From: an uncultured Planctomycetaceae bacterium
GTDB taxonomy: Bacteria > Planctomycetota > Planctomycetia > Pirellulales > UBA1268
Length of the DNA: 19,243 nucleotides
Reading direction: 5' to 3'
NCBI GenBank assembly: GCA_937926325.1
Contig: CALAZQ010000222.1
Coordinates: forward strand, 1 to 19,243
How positions within the stretch are numbered: the first letter of the stretch is position 1; every line of letters begins with the position of its first letter. Below are positions 6,662 through 13,973 of this stretch, in pieces. A program made the translations under genes and the position numbers. Under the pieces are notes generated by a model. The model was not told the DNA's origin. It did no database searches and saw only the letters and a program-made list of their open reading frames with translations.

Positions 6662-8070
6662 ATCACGCCCACGTCAGAACGCGACTCGACGCCCCGCGGT
6701 AGCTTCCGGCGAATTCTCCGTGCCATGCGTGCGCGCCGGTCCTCCTCCTCGGATCCGTAGGCTTTGCGCATCGCGTCCGGGTTGGATCCCGCCGTCGTGA
6801 CGTCGGCGAATTGTCCCTGCTGATTCCTGGGCCTCGGGTCGGTGAATTCGATCAATCCCGAGATCGCGGCGAGATACTCCTGAGTTTCGGCCTCCTTCTT
6901 CTTCGCACGGCGCCGGCGGGCGACCTCAACCCCTCCCGCGGTGGCGGCGATCCCGGCCGCGCCTGCCGCCGTCCCCCTGCGAACCCCCTTGATGCGGCGA
7001 AGCTCATTTGCGAGATCCTCTCGTCGCACCTGGGTTTTGCCCGATACGCGAGTCATCGTGTCCCTCTCGCGCTTTCCGAGCCCGTCCACGTGCTTCCACG
7101 ATTTCTTCCGGTTCTGTTTCACGCGCTTGATCGATTTTCCGGACACGTCATCCGCCCACCGACCGACGGCGTTCTTGATTCGGCGGGCTCGACCTGCTCG
7201 GAAATCTGTCGTTTTCTGGCTCGATGCCATCTGCGCTTGCTTCTGCTGCCGGCGCTGCCTGCGCGCCTCCCTTCGAGCGATGCGCTCCTGCTTTTTCTCC
7301 GCGGGTGTCCTATACCCTGGGCGGTCGATGCGCCTTCCGATCTTTTCGCCGACAAAGCTGCCAACCCCGGACCCAACAGCGGCTCCCGTTGGCCCGCCAA
7401 GAACTCCGCCCGCCATGGTTCCGCCCGCCGCTCCCATCACGACCCCCCTCGGGGCGCGCGTTCCGTGCCGCATCCGATGGGTCGCTTCACTTTTGAGTCG
7501 GCGTGACTCTCTCATTTGCTCCTTGGAGATGCGGTTCTGCTCTCCCTTTTTCGTGATTGCCTGCGTCGCCATGGCCGCCAGTGGAGCCATGGCCGCCCCA
7601 ACGGCCCCGTACTTGAGCGCTCGCTTGCCTCTCTTGGAAAGACCGAGAACCTTCCCCTGCGGATGGATGCCAGCGGCCTTGCGGGCTCGCGACTGCCACT
7701 TGTTGATCCTGGGTGGCTCTACTGGCGCCGGGATGATGGCGTTTTTGAAGTCGGTCGTTTCCATGATCTGATTGTCGAGCGAGATCAAGATAGGGAGGAC
7801 CGCGCTTGCGTCGTACTGGTCTCGCGCTCGTTGCGCGGCACGCTTCACACGTCGACGCCCTTCCATGCCCGGCGCATTGGCTCCCTTTCCGTGAACAACA
7901 ATGCTTCCGTCCGTCGGGCGCGGCTTCGTCACGGACACATGGCTCTGACGGCGTCGCCGCAATCGTTTTGCGATTCGCCTCGCCCCGTAACCGCCGGCGA
8001 TAGTGAGGCCGCCCGCCGCGGCCCCTGCCATCACGCTCTGCGCGAGGGTGGGCTTGCGCTTTTCATTCAT
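6658..8070 (-). CDS. Basic glycine-zipper membrane protein of head region (470 aa)
   Basis: No known family is recognised. The protein is extremely arginine/lysine-rich and has four glycine/alanine-rich hydrophobic segments at about residues 10-30, 152-172, 208-241 and 366-385. The third (VMGAAGGTMAGGVLGG and onward) is a clear glycine zipper. Short motifs shared with its neighbours include ETTDF (104-108), QKTTDF (285-290) and a FTDPRPRNQQGQF stretch near 409-421, resembling the LEDQPRTHRGHF segment of the 697-aa protein. Its start overlaps the upstream gene by ATGA. Position between portal and protease suggests a head-associated or ejected virion protein that can insert into membranes; this is inference. 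Confidence 0.65.
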   Translation of the reverse strand: MNEKRKPTLAQSVMAGAAAGGLTIAGGYGARRIAKRLRRRRQSHVSVTKPRPTDGSIVVHGKGANAPGMEGRRRVKRAAQRARDQYDASAVLPILISLDNQIMETTDFKNAIIPAPVEPPRINKWQSRARKAAGIHPQGKVLGLSKRGKRALKYGAVGAAMAPLAAMATQAITKKGEQNRISKEQMRESRRLKSEATHRMRHGTRAPRGVVMGAAGGTMAGGVLGGPTGAAVGSGVGSFVGEKIGRRIDRPGYRTPAEKKQERIARREARRQRRQQKQAQMASSQKTTDFRAGRARRIKNAVGRWADDVSGKSIKRVKQNRKKSWKHVDGLGKRERDTMTRVSGKTQVRREDLANELRRIKGVRRGTAAGAAGIAATAGGVEVARRRRAKKKEAETQEYLAAISGLIEFTDPRPRNQQGQFADVTTAGSNPDAMRKAYGSEEEDRRARMARRIRRKLPRGVESRSDVGVI

Positions 8071-8948
8071 GCGGCCTCGAAATTGAACCGCTCATCCATT
8101 ACCGCCTCGAGGTGAGTCAGGGCGACGAGGGGATCGGACGCCTCGACAGCGTCGATGACCGGGCCGCGGCCGCGCCGGTTCTCGCGAAACGCACCGGACT
8201 GCCGCCGCTTGAACTGACGATCCATGATCTTTTTGCCGACCGCCCGACCAAGAACGTGGCCGGTCACCGCGCCTGCCGCGGTCGCGCCAACTCCGACGGC
8301 CAGCTTTTTCCCGACACCCATCTTCTTCTTCTCCTCGGGAAGATCCTCGAACATCGTGACGTCGTGAAGGGGATCCGCGTACCCGCGCTCGATCTGCATC
8401 CGTTGCGCGTCCTGCCGCTGCTGCGCGCGGTTCGCCGTTTTCTGGCGGTGCCGCTCCTTGCGGATTTCCGCTCCGCCACCGCGCTTCTTCGCCAAGTGCT
8501 TCGCGCGCCGCTTGAGCGCCATGCTTCCCGCCATGCTGCCGCCCGCAAGAAGGGCTGCGCTTCCGAGGGTGCCCGCCACGACGCGACCCACCCGGTTGTC
8601 CTTCTTCTTTTCGTCGAATTCGAAGTGGTTGTCGAGCCGGGAGTCCAGCTCGGTCAGGACGGTGCGCGCCTCGTAGAGCTGCCCACCCATGGCCTTCGCG
8701 ATCGGGTTGATGAACTCGTCATCCTTCTTCGCTCGGTTGCGAACGACCTTCGCGGCCCCTTCGCCGCCCTTGGTCACCGCGCTCGCCGCCTTCTTCACCA
8801 TCCGGCGACCTGTTTTTGTGCCTCCGAGAACCGCCGCGGTGCCCGCGAGACCAAGGCCCGCGCCTACCGCGACTTTCTTCTGAGTGCTCTTGCGCTGCTT
8901 GCGCTTCTTGGCCTCTGCCATGCGCGTAGAGAAATCCGGGTCTGCCAT
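8067..8948 (-). CDS. Basic glycine-rich membrane protein of head region (293 aa)
   Basis: The family is unknown. Three glycine/alanine hydrophobic segments lie at about residues 25-43, 122-146 and 211-235, separated by lysine/arginine-rich stretches. Motif DVTMFEDLPEE (196-206) parallels EVTHFDDVPI in the 697-aa protein, and LDSRLDNHFEFDE (101-113) parallels LEARLDSVNFSLED there. The C-terminus LEAVMDERFNFEAA looks like another copy of the same acidic-aromatic motif. TTGACA lies exactly 14 nt before the ATG. It is the middle member of a three-gene set of similar architecture and overlaps the next gene by 4 nt. It is possibly virion-packaged and membrane-inserting; no enzymatic motif was seen. 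Confidence 0.65.
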   Translation of the reverse strand: MADPDFSTRMAEAKKRKQRKSTQKKVAVGAGLGLAGTAAVLGGTKTGRRMVKKAASAVTKGGEGAAKVVRNRAKKDDEFINPIAKAMGGQLYEARTVLTELDSRLDNHFEFDEKKKDNRVGRVVAGTLGSAALLAGGSMAGSMALKRRAKHLAKKRGGGAEIRKERHRQKTANRAQQRQDAQRMQIERGYADPLHDVTMFEDLPEEKKKMGVGKKLAVGVGATAAGAVTGHVLGRAVGKKIMDRQFKRRQSGAFRENRRGRGPVIDAVEASDPLVALTHLEAVMDERFNFEAA

Positions 8949-8962
8949 AATCGCCGATGGTT

Positions 8963-8968
8963 TGTCAA
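8963..8968 (-). promoter_or_regulatory. TTGACA box, 14 nt before 293-aa gene start
   Basis: Reads GCAAGTTGACA on the minus strand in the short gap between two genes, then exactly 14 nt to ATG 8948. No Shine-Dalgarno lies in the spacer. Confidence 0.6.
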
Positions 8969-8974
8969 CTTGCC

Positions 8975-11047
8975 TCAGTTCAGTCCGATTGAGTCATCCT
9001 TGCGCATCGCGCGCATCTTCCGAACCATGCCCGCGCGAGTCTTCCACGCTCCGGGGGTGATCTTGTTCGCCGCGCGCCCCACGCCGCGCCCCACCTTGGA
9101 TTCTGCGACCCGGCGAGCCGTTTTGCTCTTCGCCATCTTCCCGATGCTGTTCGCGAGCCTCTTCTTGTTCGCACCGATCAGGACGCCGCCGACGAGGGCT
9201 GATCCGATTCCGGCCTGATAGAGCTTCCTCTCATTCTCCACCTTCTCGTGCCATCGCTTCGGTCGGCGGACCCGTTTCGGCTTGTCCCCCTGAAAGATTC
9301 GGGCGGAGTTTCCCCGCACGTCCGTCGCTCGAAATACCTGCCGCCCCGACGCATCGCGGATCGGGACGTCGTCGAAGTGTGTCACTTCGTCCTTGCGGAA
9401 TGCGCGAAAATCCACGGTTTTCTGATCGGTCGAGAACCGCTTCTCCGCGGCCTGGGCGATGTCCGTAACCGCCTTGACGCCCTTCTTCTTCATGACTTTT
9501 CCGACGCCGTAGACTTTCCGGCGCAGTCGCGGGTTTTTCCGGAGATAGGCGTCGCCCAACACGATCGCCGCGCCCGTGCCGGCGGTCGCCGCGGCATTCC
9601 GAAACCACGACTTCTCCCACTCGCGCTTCTTCTTCCTGCCAGCCGCATCCTTCTTCCGGGGCTTGCCGGTGATCACGTCTTTCGTGTCTGACGCCAGCCG
9701 GCCCCCGCGTCCGGCCCATTTGTTCACGCCTTTCGCCTCTCGCACGATCGACCGACGGATTTCCTGGTGTTCCATCGGGTGCTTCCGATCGGGAAGGAGC
9801 TTCTTGGAAGCCTGCGACCCCGGAGTTGCGTCCTCGCGATAACCGGGGTTGATCGTGTAGCTTTTCTCGATCCCGTGACGCACGCGCCGTGGCTGGACGA
9901 AGTGCCCGCGGTGGGTGCGCGGTTGATCCTCCAAGCTGAAATTCACACTGTCGAGTCGGGCCTCGAGGTTCTTCATCCGCTCGATGAACCGCCCGGTCTT
10001 CTGTCCAGCCTTCGTGTCTCTCATGAATTTCCGTTTTGCGAGTCGCGCCCGCGCCCGTGGTCGGCGCGTGGGCTTCGTGATGTGTTTCCGAATGAATTTC
10101 TTCCCCTTGCGCGTGTTGAGCGCGAAACCTGCCGCGGTGAGAGCTGCCGCCGGGATGGCGGTGGACGCGATATTCGCGCGGATCGGCTGCCCTTTGTCGT
10201 TCAGCTTCTTCCCCGCCTTGGCCGCGTAGTGCTGCGCTGCCCCGGCCCCCGCTCCGCCGGCAATGGCTCCGGGGATCCCTGCGGTCACCCCGCCAATCAC
10301 CGCGCCACCTCCGGCCGCCCGAGCTACCGGGAGAGCGTGCGCCAGCCCCTTGTTGAGCTTCTCCTCGCGCGTCGGCTTCTTCTCCTCGAGGTCGGTGGTT
10401 TTCCGCTGGGCGCGGAGATGAATGGCCGCGGCCTTGAGATCCTTCTTCGAGGCGGTGCGGTAAACTCCGGTCTTCTCTCCGAGCGCCTTGCGCATCCGCG
10501 ACCGGTGGCGCCCGTCGACAAGCGTGCCGTCAGCGGTGATGATTCCGGGCTTGTCGGCGTTGCGCATCACCCCCTGCATTCGCTCAGGCGAAAACCCCTT
10601 CTTGCGATTGATCCCGCGGACCTTGGAAAACGGCACCTCCCGAACTTTCTTGGCCTCAAGGATCTTGTCGAGCTTGGCGACCGCGATGTCCTGCCCGTCG
10701 ATGTTCACGACGCCAGGGCGAACCTCCGTGGCCCAAAATTCCGTGGTCCTCCGGCGATCGGAAAGGCCCATCTTCCGCTTTTTTCGCATCGCCTTCGCCA
10801 TCCATCGGAATGGCGCCTTGGGGGAGTCGGCGACCGCCCCGGCCTTCCGCGCGACGCGACGCGCGTTTTGCCGGACGGCCTTCCCGGTGCTTTCCACCTC
10901 CTTCGTGATCGTGTCGCTCGCTTTCGAAATGGCGTTTGACCCCCGCACGGCACCGTAGGCGACGCCGCCTCCGGCCAGTAGGGCTCCGGCTCCGACGGCG
11001 CGATCTCGATTCTTGGCGGCACCGTCTCGTTTTTCCTTCCGATCCAT
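8975..11047 (-). CDS. Basic membrane protein with ParB/sulfiredoxin-like domain (690 aa)
   Basis: Residues are numbered from an upstream TTG at 11068 (697 aa); ATG 11047 is preferred because TTGACA precedes it by 15 nt. Residues 110-215 carry a ParB/Srx-like domain with the diagnostic GTLVDGRHR motif (181-189), known in ParB CTPases, sulfiredoxin and several phage nuclease-like proteins. The rest is lysine/arginine-rich with glycine/alanine hydrophobic segments at about 24-41, 244-283, 300-316, 491-506 and 618-634. Shared short motifs are RTTEFW (107-112), KTTDL (223-227), QKTVDF (549-554) and EVTHFDDVP (561-569). The gene follows the portal. It could be a head-internal or ejected protein acting on host DNA or membrane; this is inferred, and the enzymatic activity of the domain is unproven. 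Confidence 0.7.
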   Translation of the reverse strand: MDRKEKRDGAAKNRDRAVGAGALLAGGGVAYGAVRGSNAISKASDTITKEVESTGKAVRQNARRVARKAGAVADSPKAPFRWMAKAMRKKRKMGLSDRRRTTEFWATEVRPGVVNIDGQDIAVAKLDKILEAKKVREVPFSKVRGINRKKGFSPERMQGVMRNADKPGIITADGTLVDGRHRSRMRKALGEKTGVYRTASKKDLKAAAIHLRAQRKTTDLEEKKPTREEKLNKGLAHALPVARAAGGGAVIGGVTAGIPGAIAGGAGAGAAQHYAAKAGKKLNDKGQPIRANIASTAIPAAALTAAGFALNTRKGKKFIRKHITKPTRRPRARARLAKRKFMRDTKAGQKTGRFIERMKNLEARLDSVNFSLEDQPRTHRGHFVQPRRVRHGIEKSYTINPGYREDATPGSQASKKLLPDRKHPMEHQEIRRSIVREAKGVNKWAGRGGRLASDTKDVITGKPRKKDAAGRKKKREWEKSWFRNAAATAGTGAAIVLGDAYLRKNPRLRRKVYGVGKVMKKKGVKAVTDIAQAAEKRFSTDQKTVDFRAFRKDEVTHFDDVPIRDASGRQVFRATDVRGNSARIFQGDKPKRVRRPKRWHEKVENERKLYQAGIGSALVGGVLIGANKKRLANSIGKMAKSKTARRVAESKVGRGVGRAANKITPGAWKTRAGMVRKMRAMRKDDSIGLN

Positions 11048-11062
11048 TGCCCTCGCGGACAA

Positions 11063-11068
11063 TGTCAA
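11063..11068 (-). promoter_or_regulatory. TTGACA box, 15 nt before 690-aa gene start
   Basis: Minus-strand TTGACA contains the portal stop TGA and lies 15 nt before ATG 11047, one nucleotide longer than the other sites. The TTG of the box is itself a possible start codon. Confidence 0.4.
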
Positions 11069-12804
11069 CGGACCGGGAGTTTCCGTCGACCCGTGTCAAC
11101 GACGCGCCCGTTGGTAGGAACCGGATCGTCGCTTTGCTCGATCGCGAGTTTTTCCGGCACGAAAAGCGCGGCCTTCTCGTGGGTGAAGCCGTACAACTCA
11201 ACGAGGTGCTGAATCGCCGTGTCCCTGTCGAGCCCTCCCTCGTGATACAGTTCGAGAACCTCGATCATGGGTTTGACGCCGCTCTCGCCCACCTCCTCGA
11301 CGAGCCCCTTGTCCTCGGGCATCTCGTCCTTCGCGCGGAATGCGGCCAGCATCTCGGTCCCCTGCGGCATGTCTCCGAAGACCAATTCGAGCGGAAGCTG
11401 GCGCTCCTCGGCGATCCGGACGCGCGTGTTGATCTCGTCCGCCAGGCGCTCTTGCGTCTGCTTGAAGTCCACGTCGTTTTCCTCACACCATTCCGTCTTC
11501 GATTTCAGGCCAGCCTGAATCAACTGAAGGTCGGCGTTGGTCTGGTACTGGACGTCTGCCGTGATGTGCGCGCCGAAGTGCCACTTGCCGCGCTGCCAGT
11601 TGGGGTGCGCCGGCAGGATCCCGAAAGCGATGGCCCGGCGAAACACTTCGTCTCGAATCCGATCGAGAACGTCGTCGACCAGGGCTGTCTGCATTCCCTG
11701 AATCGTCCGGTGGGCGAGCTGCATCTCCAAGCGAGCCGACACCCCGCCAAGTCGCGCCATGTCGAAAACAAATCCGTAGGGGAGGTCGAGCGCCAGGGCG
11801 ATCATCTTGACCGTGAGATCGACGAGGTTCAGAAACGCCTGATTCGGGCTGGTGATCGGAGGTGCCATCTGCACGTCCTCGCCGCGCTTCGTTCGGATGA
11901 TCTTTCCGGGCATCGCCTCGGTCGTGTTCCACCCCGTCTTGGAATCGACCTTGTCCCACGGGATCGGTCCGGCATTGCTCTGCGGGTCGGCCGATGTGAC
12001 GAAGGCGGCCCACTGGCTCGCGAACTTGCTCTTCTGCTTCTCGAAACCGAAGATTTCCAGCAAATCGCGCGCGGACGGAAGAGCTGGCTCAAGCGGTGTC
12101 CGGCCTCGATACTCATCCGCTCGCCGGTTGCGGTAGAAGTGAATGAACTGTGTGGCTGGCACGGTGCCCTCCGGATGGTACTGCCCGTTTTCGTCACGCC
12201 GAAAAACCTCATACGCGATCGGGCGCGACTTCTCGATGATGACCCCCGCCACCTTGCCCTTCTCGACCTGTAGCCGGTGAGGATCCCCGATCCGGTCGGC
12301 CTCGATGCACTGCAACTTGATCTTCGACTGATCCTGTGACGGGTGGATGCGGAACCCGTGGTCTCCGTCGCGAAGGTAGGAGTGAAACAGGATCCCGACC
12401 ATTTCGCGGAGATTCATCCTACCCGTGTGATCCGCCGTCTTGGCCCACCGGTTGAAATACTCCGCGTACTGCGCGTTGACGACGGGATCCCCGAGGTCCG
12501 GCTGATAGGTGACCCGGCCTACGACGTACTGGGTCAGCCGCTTGAGGACGCCGGCAATCAGCGGCGAATCCCGCTCGAGGCTTCGCGCCTCCCACATGAG
12601 GTTGATCCGGTCTCGGTTGGTCCGGATCGTCTCGGGCGCCGCATTCATCGCCGCGCCACCGTTGCTGCCGCGCAACCCTTCTCTCGCGCGAGCTTCGAAC
12701 TCGGTGAGGGCGACGCGGTTTTCGAACCGTCGCTTTGCCGCACCCGGCGAGACAAGGGAAATCCCCTTCTCGACGGCGTTCATCTCGTAGCGACCGTTGC
12801 TCAT
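11065..12804 (-). CDS. Portal protein, lambda gpB type (579 aa)
   Basis: The product matches the lambda-family portal (Phage_portal_2). It has an N-terminal helix-rich region with NRDRINLMWEARSLERDSPL, the stem-region pattern LQCIEADRIGDP, then VIIEKSRPIAYEVFRRDENG, then THFIHFYRNRRADEYRGRTPLEPAL-like sequence near residue 220, and a C-terminal ACLAL-type helix region with LDLPYGFVFDM. Portals form the dodecameric ring at one capsid vertex for DNA entry and exit. The length of 579 is close to lambda gpB (533). It follows a gpW-like small gene and precedes the membrane-protein set. ATG 12804 starts within 2 nt of the upstream stop, so coupling is likely. No Shine-Dalgarno was seen. The identification is secure. 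Confidence 0.93.
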   Translation of the reverse strand: MSNGRYEMNAVEKGISLVSPGAAKRRFENRVALTEFEARAREGLRGSNGGAAMNAAPETIRTNRDRINLMWEARSLERDSPLIAGVLKRLTQYVVGRVTYQPDLGDPVVNAQYAEYFNRWAKTADHTGRMNLREMVGILFHSYLRDGDHGFRIHPSQDQSKIKLQCIEADRIGDPHRLQVEKGKVAGVIIEKSRPIAYEVFRRDENGQYHPEGTVPATQFIHFYRNRRADEYRGRTPLEPALPSARDLLEIFGFEKQKSKFASQWAAFVTSADPQSNAGPIPWDKVDSKTGWNTTEAMPGKIIRTKRGEDVQMAPPITSPNQAFLNLVDLTVKMIALALDLPYGFVFDMARLGGVSARLEMQLAHRTIQGMQTALVDDVLDRIRDEVFRRAIAFGILPAHPNWQRGKWHFGAHITADVQYQTNADLQLIQAGLKSKTEWCEENDVDFKQTQERLADEINTRVRIAEERQLPLELVFGDMPQGTEMLAAFRAKDEMPEDKGLVEEVGESGVKPMIEVLELYHEGGLDRDTAIQHLVELYGFTHEKAALFVPEKLAIEQSDDPVPTNGRVVDTGRRKLPVR

Positions 12805-12805
12805 C

Positions 12806-13060
12806 TCAATTCACGTCGACGCCGGAAAAGTCGGTGGTGCCGGCCCGGAAGGAGCCCTCCGTCGCGTGGCCGCGCTCGCGCCGGATTTCAAGGGCCGCGG
12901 TCAAGCGGTCCGAAAACTGGCTCATGTCGCGGGTGAACCCCTTCGAGCCCGCGTTCTGCGACGAAAACGCGGTGTCCTGAGCTTTCAGGCGCGTGATTTC
13001 CGCGTCCAGTTCTGCGTCGGTGTAGCCCCGATACGCAATGAGCCAATCATCCCTCGCCAT
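12806..13060 (-). CDS. Small head-tail joining (gpW-like) candidate (84 aa)
   Basis: An 84-aa protein sits immediately upstream of the portal gene. It has an N-terminal helix (YTDAELDAEITRLKAQDTAF), a central SKGFTRDM turn and a second helix (LTAALEIRRER). Small two-helix proteins in this position are usually gpW-like head-completion proteins, which bind beneath the portal. The ATG overlaps the end of the preceding gene by 14 nt. Upstream reads AGTTGACGGAAGGGGAG, combining a degenerate TTGACG (16 nt from ATG) with a purine-rich, Shine-Dalgarno-like stretch. Function is inferred from position and size. Confidence 0.6.
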   Translation of the reverse strand: MARDDWLIAYRGYTDAELDAEITRLKAQDTAFSSQNAGSKGFTRDMSQFSDRLTAALEIRRERGHATEGSFRAGTTDFSGVDVN

Positions 13061-13229
13061 CGGAAGACTCCCCTTCCGTCAACTGGCGTCGGCGTGATGC
13101 ACGCTTGGGTTTGGCCGCCTCCGGAACGACGCGAACGAGATCGCCATCCTTCTCAAATCGCTTCACATCGGCAATCTCCGCTTGCGAGGGCAACTCCCGA
13201 AGGGCCTTGAGGGCGTCGATCACTTTCAT
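13047..13229 (-). CDS. Small hypothetical protein (60 aa)
   Basis: Starts at ATG 13229 (MKVIDALKALRELPSQAEI) and ends inside the next gene. A TTG at 13250 directly after the previous stop would add seven residues and cannot be excluded. The N-terminal half is a helix and the C-terminal half is basic and serine/glutamate-rich (KPKRASRRRQL, then GESSDGEG). It lies between a cement-like protein and the gpW-like gene in a tightly packed late operon. No family is recognised; a small structural or assembly role is possible. Confidence 0.6.
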   Translation of the reverse strand: MKVIDALKALRELPSQAEIADVKRFEKDGDLVRVVPEAAKPKRASRRRQLTEGESSDGEG

Positions 13230-13250
13230 CGTGGCGAAAAGAAGAGCCAA

Positions 13251-13676
13251 TCAGGCGATCACGGCTCCGGAACTGAGAGGCGCCGGGTCGACGAAGTGAC
13301 AGGTCATCGCGGAGGTCGAAACCGCCACCCCGAGAACCACCGCGTAATCGTCCGTGGTGAGGTCTGCGACCGGGGCGAGCCCGCCGGACTCGGACAGAAC
13401 GATCACGTCACCGACCGCAACCGTTGCGCCGATTTCCAGCTCGGTGTCGGACACGTCGTAGGCGACTTTCTGGCCTGTCGCGACGTCGCACACGGCGATT
13501 CCGGCGACGTTGATCTTGTCCGCGTCCGTGCAGTCAGCCACCTTGATCTTGTTGCTGTCCGCCGTGTCGCGGTAGACCGCTTGCCCCGCCGTGATGGCCT
13601 CGCCAGCGGTCCCGTAGTTGATCGTGCCGCCCGCTGAGGGGACGACGCTTGCGGCGGTAACAGAATAATCGGCCAT
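13251..13676 (-). CDS. Capsid cement-like protein, DUF2190 type (141 aa)
   Basis: The sequence shows the pattern of small capsid cement/decoration proteins (DUF2190-like): AGEAITAGQAVYRDTADSNK, IKVADCTDADKINVAGIA, and VGDVIVLSESGGLAPVADL, a beta-rich barrel with repeated glycine turns and alanine/valine strands. Such proteins bind the outside of the capsid. It is the first gene of the minus-strand late operon and is separated from the capsid gene by about 9 kb, while a second cement-like gene lies next to the capsid gene. ATG 13676 lies about 16 nt after a candidate -10 element, so its leader would be very short. The fold assignment is fairly confident; the exact role is inferred. Confidence 0.75.
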   Translation of the reverse strand: MADYSVTAASVVPSAGGTINYGTAGEAITAGQAVYRDTADSNKIKVADCTDADKINVAGIAVCDVATGQKVAYDVSDTELEIGATVAVGDVIVLSESGGLAPVADLTTDDYAVVLGVAVSTSAMTCHFVDPAPLSSGAVIA

Positions 13677-13691
13677 GGGTCAGAAGTCGGA

Positions 13692-13721
13692 ATTTGAAGT
13701 TTCCCTCGGCCGGGGTGTCAA
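13692..13721 (-). promoter_or_regulatory. Candidate promoter for the late structural operon
   Basis: On the minus strand TTGACA (13721-13716) is followed by 18 nt and TCAAAT (13697-13692), a perfect -35 and a 4/6 match to the -10 consensus. It lies just upstream of the first late gene and beside the divergent palindrome. The same GCAAGTTGACA 11-mer is used elsewhere in a start-codon-linked position, so this site may belong to that class instead. Confidence 0.5.
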
Positions 13722-13727
13722 CTTGCC

Positions 13728-13755
13728 CCGAAATCCATTACGTAATGAGTTTCGG
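13728..13755. promoter_or_regulatory. CATTACGTAATG palindrome, copy 2, in divergent intergenic region
   Basis: The core palindrome is at 13736-13747. Outer arms CCGAAA (13728-13733) and TTTCGG (13750-13755) are also complementary, giving an extended dyad with two mismatched positions on each side. It sits between the late minus-strand operon and the plus-strand operon, an apt place for an operator controlling both. Confidence 0.65.
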
Positions 13756-13784
13756 CCTGATCGAACCGCGATAACACCGATACC
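13750..13784 (+). repeat. Early-gene upstream element, copy 1 (partial)
   Basis: TTTCGG, 14 nt, then GATAACACCGATACC. The 17-mer at 13768-13784 recurs exactly at 18413-18429 and with one change at 18520-18536. It ends about 10 nt before the zinc-ribbon gene start. It is a candidate phage promoter or operator. Confidence 0.6.
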
Positions 13785-13793
13785 AATGGGGTG

Positions 13794-13973
13794 ATGAAGA
13801 CTCCACCCTGCAAAAAACTGCGGGTCGCCCGAAAGGTCCGTGACCCATTACGTAATGAACCCGCTCCCAGCGATCCGAAGCTCGCCTTCCGCGGTGAGAC
13901 CGGATACTGCCGCGAGTGCGGAACGAACACCGAACTCAACGGCTATGGGAGGTGCCGCGACTGCGCATCATGA
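13794..13973 (+). CDS. Small zinc-ribbon protein (59 aa)
   Basis: The C-terminal part holds YCRECGTNTELNGYGRCRDC, two CxxC pairs 12 residues apart, the typical zinc-ribbon spacing. The N-terminal half is basic (CKKLRVARKVRDPLRNEP). Small zinc ribbons of this type often bind nucleic acid or act as transcription modulators in phages. Starts are GTG 13791 or ATG 13794; ATG is preferred. It is the first gene of the plus-strand operon, divergent from the late block, and overlaps the methyltransferase gene by ATGA. A copy of the CATTACGTAATG palindrome lies within its coding region, so it could regulate itself; this is speculative. Confidence 0.7.
   Translation: MKTPPCKKLRVARKVRDPLRNEPAPSDPKLAFRGETGYCRECGTNTELNGYGRCRDCAS
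13846..13857. promoter_or_regulatory. CATTACGTAATG palindrome, copy 3, inside zinc-ribbon gene
   Basis: Exact 12-bp core without extended arms, within the 5' third of the zinc-ribbon coding sequence and 110 bp from copy 2 (core to core). The spacing would allow two operators to act together by looping, if a protein binds them. Confidence 0.55.

Noticed and set aside
5181..6800. 539-codon plus-strand open frame opposite the protease/scaffold gene
   Set aside because: Valine/leucine-rich shadow of the acidic scaffold; the minus-strand frame has catalytic motifs and proper gene order.
11094..11099. Second TTGACA near the end of the portal gene
   Set aside because: No start codon lies at 14 or 15 nt; it encodes the conserved-frame portal C-terminus and looks coincidental.
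10936..12273. 445-codon plus-strand open frame opposite the portal
   Set aside because: Shadow frame with low-complexity leucine/arginine composition and no upstream signal.
13718..13939. 73-codon minus-strand ORF upstream of the late operon, ending in a TTGACA box
   Set aside because: It overlaps the zinc-ribbon gene antisense and spans the regulatory palindromes; composition is not convincing. The stop inside TTGACA is noted but can be chance.
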